Below are positions 13,487 to 16,110 of a stretch of DNA of 16,110 nt, in pieces. The stretch is from Alphaproteobacteria bacterium (lineage in GTDB: Bacteria > Pseudomonadota > Alphaproteobacteria > SP197): assembly GCA_022822575.1 (NCBI GenBank), contig JAJEBJ010000199.1:1-16110 (forward strand), written 5' to 3'. Numbering within the stretch: position 1 is the stretch's first letter; the number at the start of each line of letters is the position of its first letter. The notes beneath the pieces were generated by a model. It had not been told where the DNA came from and searched no databases. It saw only the letters and a program-made list of their open reading frames with translations. Both the position numbers and the translations under genes were made by a program.

Positions 13487-14415
13487 GTGCCCAGCGGCGG
13501 CACCACTCCTGTGGTCTCGACAATCAAGCGGTAGTGTTCGGTGCGGCGGTGGGCGGCAAAATTGAAGACATTGGCCTTGATGTAGGCACCGGCGTCGAGA
13601 TCACAGTCGGCCACGATCAGTTCGTCATCGAGAGTGCTGGCCTGGGCGGCGATTTCGCCGTTGGGGGTGACGATGGCGCTCGAACCCATCATGTGGACCC
13701 CATCTTCGAGGCCGGCCTTTGCCACACCGACCACCCATGTGCCGTTCTGGTAGGCGCCGGCCTGCATGGTCAGGAGATTGTGATGGATGCGCAGATGTGG
13801 CGGTTCGAAGGTCTGGCCATTGAGTGTCGGCGTGTTGTAGCCGATGAGGACCAGTTCGACTCCCTGGAGGCCCAGGACCCGGAAGGCCTCGGGCCAGCGC
13901 CGGTCGTTGCAGATCAGCATGCCGATCCGCCCGCCCATGGTGTCCCATACCCTGAACCCGAGGTTGCCGACATCGAAGTAGCGCTTCTCGAGATGCTGGA
14001 ACTCGCGCGCTTGATCGTTCTCCGCATGGCCTGGAAGGTGGATCTTGCGGTACCTGGCGACAATCCTGCCGTCCGGATCCACCAGGATCGCCGTGTTGAA
14101 CCGGCCATCCTCGGCGATCTCGGCATAGCCCAGGTGGAAGCCGATACCGAGTTCGCGCGCCGTCTCGAAGAGCGGCATGGTCTCGGGACCCGGCATGGAT
14201 GCCTCGTAGAACTCCGCCAGTTCCTCCTCGTCCTCGATCAGCCAGCGCGGAAAGAACGTCGTCAGCGCCAGTTCCGGAAAGACCACCAGTTGGCACCCTC
14301 GCGCATGGGCCTGGCGCAAGAGATCCACCATGCGCGCCACGGTCCTCGACCGGGGATCCGAGCGTGGCACCGGTCCCATCTGGGCGCCAGCGACTGTCAT
14401 GATTCGCGTGCTCAC
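13483..14415 (-). CDS. N-carbamoyl-D-amino-acid hydrolase (nitrilase superfamily)
   Basis: Cytoplasmic amidase of 310 residues, against about 304 in Agrobacterium D-carbamoylase. It hydrolyses N-carbamoyl-D-amino acids to D-amino acid, CO2 and ammonia. The nitrilase triad is E48 (FPELALTTFFPRW), K124 (YRKIHLPGH) and C169 (ICNDRRWPE). Long stretches match the Agrobacterium enzyme as I recall it, including the FQHLEKRYF region, GYNTPT and MQAGAYQNG. The start is GTG: it overlaps the racemase stop by four bases and AGGAGG lies nine bases upstream. An ATG five codons later (14400) is less well placed. With racemase and cyclic amidohydrolase upstream it completes the hydantoin-to-D-amino-acid route. 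The side-chain preference cannot be read from the sequence. Confidence 0.93.
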   Translation of the reverse strand: MSTRIMTVAGAQMGPVPRSDPRSRTVARMVDLLRQAHARGCQLVVFPELALTTFFPRWLIEDEEELAEFYEASMPGPETMPLFETARELGIGFHLGYAEIAEDGRFNTAILVDPDGRIVARYRKIHLPGHAENDQAREFQHLEKRYFDVGNLGFRVWDTMGGRIGMLICNDRRWPEAFRVLGLQGVELVLIGYNTPTLNGQTFEPPHLRIHHNLLTMQAGAYQNGTWVVGVAKAGLEDGVHMMGSSAIVTPNGEIAAQASTLDDELIVADCDLDAGAYIKANVFNFAAHRRTEHYRLIVETTGVVPPLGT

Positions 14416-15098
14416 GGGGAAGATCCTCCTTCCTGCCGGGTTCGGGGTCCCGCTATCGCAAGGGCGTTGATCGCCAGCGCCGTCGCCGCCCGCGTCGGCT
14501 CGATGACCGGCAGGCCAAGCCTTGCCTCGAGACGGGCGTGGTAGCGGGCCATGCCAGCACAGCCCATGATGACGACGCCGGCGCCGTGATCGTCCTTCAG
14601 TGACAGGCCGGCCCGGGCCATGCGTTCGAGCACCAGGTCCTCTTGCGAGAGTTCCGTCACGGCAAGGTCGATGGCGACATCGCCTGCCAGGTGACCGGTG
14701 AGCCCCAGGGAGGCGACGTGGCGGCGGTGCCGGGGAAGGGCCACCGGCAGGATCGAGATGATGCCGAACCGCTCACCTGTGGCCAGGGCCGCCGCGTAGG
14801 CTGAACCACCGATGCCGAAGACCGGTCGTCGACGCACCTCCCTGGCGGCATGGAGACCCGGATCACTGAAGCAGGCAATGACATAGGCGTCGGCTTCTTC
14901 ATTCTCGATGGCGTGCACGACGAGGCCCGAGACCTCGGCAATATGGCGGTCCGTCTCGACGCCGGGCGGGCCATCGTCGAGGGTGACGCAGTCGATGATG
15001 GGTCCACCGTCGAAACGGAAGCGGTCGAGAGCCTGTGACATCGCCGCGGTGACGTCGCGGCTGCTGTTGGGATTGATGACGAGAATGCGCGGTGCCAT
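14412..15098 (-). CDS. Asp/Glu/hydantoin racemase family protein
   Basis: Protein of 228 residues, close to hydantoin racemases (about 230-250). The opening RILVINPNSS is the family signature. The two catalytic cysteines are C76 (VIACFSDPG) and C180 (IMGCAGMA), which abstract and return the alpha proton from opposite faces. VFGIGGSAYAAAL and the final LPVIEPTRAA also fit. Placed between a cyclic amidohydrolase and a D-carbamoylase, it would racemise a 5-substituted hydantoin so the whole racemate can be used. Allantoin racemase is the main alternative within the family. It starts four bases after the amidohydrolase stop and overlaps the next gene by four bases. The C-terminal tail (TRQEGGSSP) is polar and probably disordered. 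Confidence 0.92.
   Translation of the reverse strand: MAPRILVINPNSSRDVTAAMSQALDRFRFDGGPIIDCVTLDDGPPGVETDRHIAEVSGLVVHAIENEEADAYVIACFSDPGLHAAREVRRRPVFGIGGSAYAAALATGERFGIISILPVALPRHRRHVASLGLTGHLAGDVAIDLAVTELSQEDLVLERMARAGLSLKDDHGAGVVIMGCAGMARYHARLEARLGLPVIEPTRAATALAINALAIAGPRTRQEGGSSP
14425..14430 (-). promoter_or_regulatory. ribosome binding site of the N-carbamoyl-amino-acid hydrolase
   Basis: A perfect AGGAGG on the minus strand, nine bases before the GTG at 14415. It decides the GTG start over the ATG at 14400 and suggests strong translation of this gene within the operon. Confidence 0.8.
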
Positions 15099-15102
15099 GG
15101 CT

Positions 15103-16110
15103 TCAGACCGGCCTCATGAACCTGCCGTCTCCGGGACGGGAGAGGACATTGCGGCCATCGAAGACCCTGCGGCCACGCAACCAGGCCTCACAAACCCGTC
15201 CCGAGAGTTCCATGCCGTGATAGGGCGTCCAGGGAGCCATCTCGCAGTGAAGCGTGGCATCATCGTGGCGGTGACCGCCTCGTTCGATGACGGCAAAATC
15301 GGCATCGGCACCCTCTCGGATGGCGCCCTTGGCCGGCCAGAGACCGAAGTGCCTCGCCGGTCCCTCGCACAGCATGGCAGCGACAAGATCGGGACCGTGG
15401 CCACGCTTTTCCGCCTCGCTCAACATGACGACAAGGAGGCACTCGATACCGGGGGCGCCCGGCGCTGCAGCGAAGATATCGTCATCGGACTTGCGCTCGA
15501 GAGGCCATGAACAGTGATCGGAGGAGACGAAGGCAGCATCGCCTGCCGCCACGCGCATCCAGATTGCCTCCTTCTCGTCGGGTCTGATGGGCGGGTTCAC
15601 CTTGCCCCTGGCGCCCATGGCGAGCATGTCCGCCTCGGTGAACGCCAGATAGTGGACGCAGGTCTCCGCCGTCGCCTGGTATCCCTGATCCCTGTAGAGG
15701 CGTGCCATGTCGAACCCCCGGGCAAGCGAGGAGTGCACGATATGGGCCCGGGCCCCGGTCGCGGCCCCGAGTTCCAGGATGACGGCGTTGGCGAGAAGCT
15801 CGGCGAGCGGCGGTCGGCTCGGATGATGGCAACCGGCGTCCCGGCGCCCTTCATCCCGGAACACGCCGATGGCGTGATCGACCACCTCCTGGTCTTCGTT
15901 GTGGACCGCCACCGTGAGGCCGGTGTCGGCAATGGCCGCGAAGGCCCGCGCCATCTGGTCGTGGGGAATCCGAGGAAACCGGTGAGGATTGGATTCATAG
16001 GTCGACATCTTGAATGCGCACACGCCGCCCTCGGCCAGGCGGGCGATCTCGGCGGTCTCGACCACTTTCTTTACCGAACCGTAGAGCGCCACGTCGACAT
16101 GGGCCACGCG
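15103..16110 (-). CDS. cyclic amidohydrolase (hydantoinase/allantoinase/dihydroorotase type), 5' end cut
   Basis: The C-terminal 335 or so residues of a metal-dependent cyclic amidohydrolase. The frame is open at the window end, so the N-terminal part with the HxH metal motif lies outside. Visible metal and active-site positions are the likely carbamylated Lys in CAFKMST, the His of VAVHNED, the His of AHIVHSS and the Asp of VSSDHCSWP. EGADADFAVIE and the W-x-PYHGMELSGRV segment are typical C-terminal features of the allantoinase/dihydropyrimidinase group. It would open a hydantoin-like ring to an N-carbamoyl acid. Allantoinase is the closest alternative, judging from ALYG and FKMST. It is the first gene visible of the operon, four bases before the racemase. 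The GTG at 16107 is only an internal Val. Confidence 0.9.
   Translation of the reverse strand, partial: RVAHVDVALYGSVKKVVETAEIARLAEGGVCAFKMSTYESNPHRFPRIPHDQMARAFAAIADTGLTVAVHNEDQEVVDHAIGVFRDEGRRDAGCHHPSRPPLAELLANAVILELGAATGARAHIVHSSLARGFDMARLYRDQGYQATAETCVHYLAFTEADMLAMGARGKVNPPIRPDEKEAIWMRVAAGDAAFVSSDHCSWPLERKSDDDIFAAAPGAPGIECLLVVMLSEAEKRGHGPDLVAAMLCEGPARHFGLWPAKGAIREGADADFAVIERGGHRHDDATLHCEMAPWTPYHGMELSGRVCEAWLRGRRVFDGRNVLSRPGDGRFMRPV

Noticed and set aside
13534..14544. 336-codon plus-strand open frame opposite the carbamoylase
   Set aside because: The minus strand encodes an unmistakable N-carbamoyl-amino-acid hydrolase with an intact catalytic triad; this frame is a high-GC shadow.

Overview
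The window is high-GC, densely packed chromosomal DNA from a proteobacterium, most likely an alphaproteobacterium (inferred from overall coding style and gene repertoire; there is no rRNA or marker gene to prove it). I see no tRNA, rRNA, CRISPR array, insertion sequence or phage gene. Almost every gene touches or overlaps the next, often by 1 or 4 bases (ATGA, GTGA, TGATG), which points to translationally coupled catabolic operons.

Left part (1-1859): a minus-strand outer-membrane beta-barrel gene, a gene-poor stretch of about 560 bases, and a plus-strand gene for a small two-helix membrane protein.

Centre (1872-11770): two divergent operons start from one 89-base intergenic region (7241-7329). 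The leftward operon encodes a class III PLP enzyme, a gamma-butyrobetaine-hydroxylase/TmpA-type 2-oxoglutarate oxygenase, a PhnZ/TmpB-type HD-domain di-iron oxygenase, a NIPSNAP protein, a cysteine hydrolase resembling biuret hydrolase, a second TauD-type oxygenase and a GFA-type zinc protein. The rightward operon encodes a PhzF-like protein, a thiamine-diphosphate enzyme, a DMT-family transporter and a crotonase closely resembling carnitinyl-CoA dehydratase CaiD. The TmpA-TmpB pair is the strongest functional clue. In the characterised system TmpA hydroxylates 2-(trimethylamino)ethylphosphonate and TmpB cleaves the product to glycine betaine and phosphate. The aromatic-cage positions expected for a trimethylammonium group and the di-iron ligands can both be found. 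A CaiD-like enzyme in the divergent operon extends the quaternary-ammonium theme. The other genes suggest an enlarged, possibly undescribed, pathway for a trimethylammonium or phosphonate compound.

Right part (11836-16110): yaaA (peroxide stress) faces a leftward operon encoding a cyclic amidohydrolase (hydantoinase/allantoinase type, cut by the window end), an Asp/Glu/hydantoin racemase, an N-carbamoyl-D-amino-acid hydrolase and an exported alpha/beta hydrolase. The first three together are a complete hydantoin-to-D-amino-acid route (ring opening, racemisation, decarbamoylation). With the biuret-hydrolase-like enzyme, the window looks like an accessory region for scavenging carbon, nitrogen and possibly phosphorus from small organonitrogen and phosphonate compounds.
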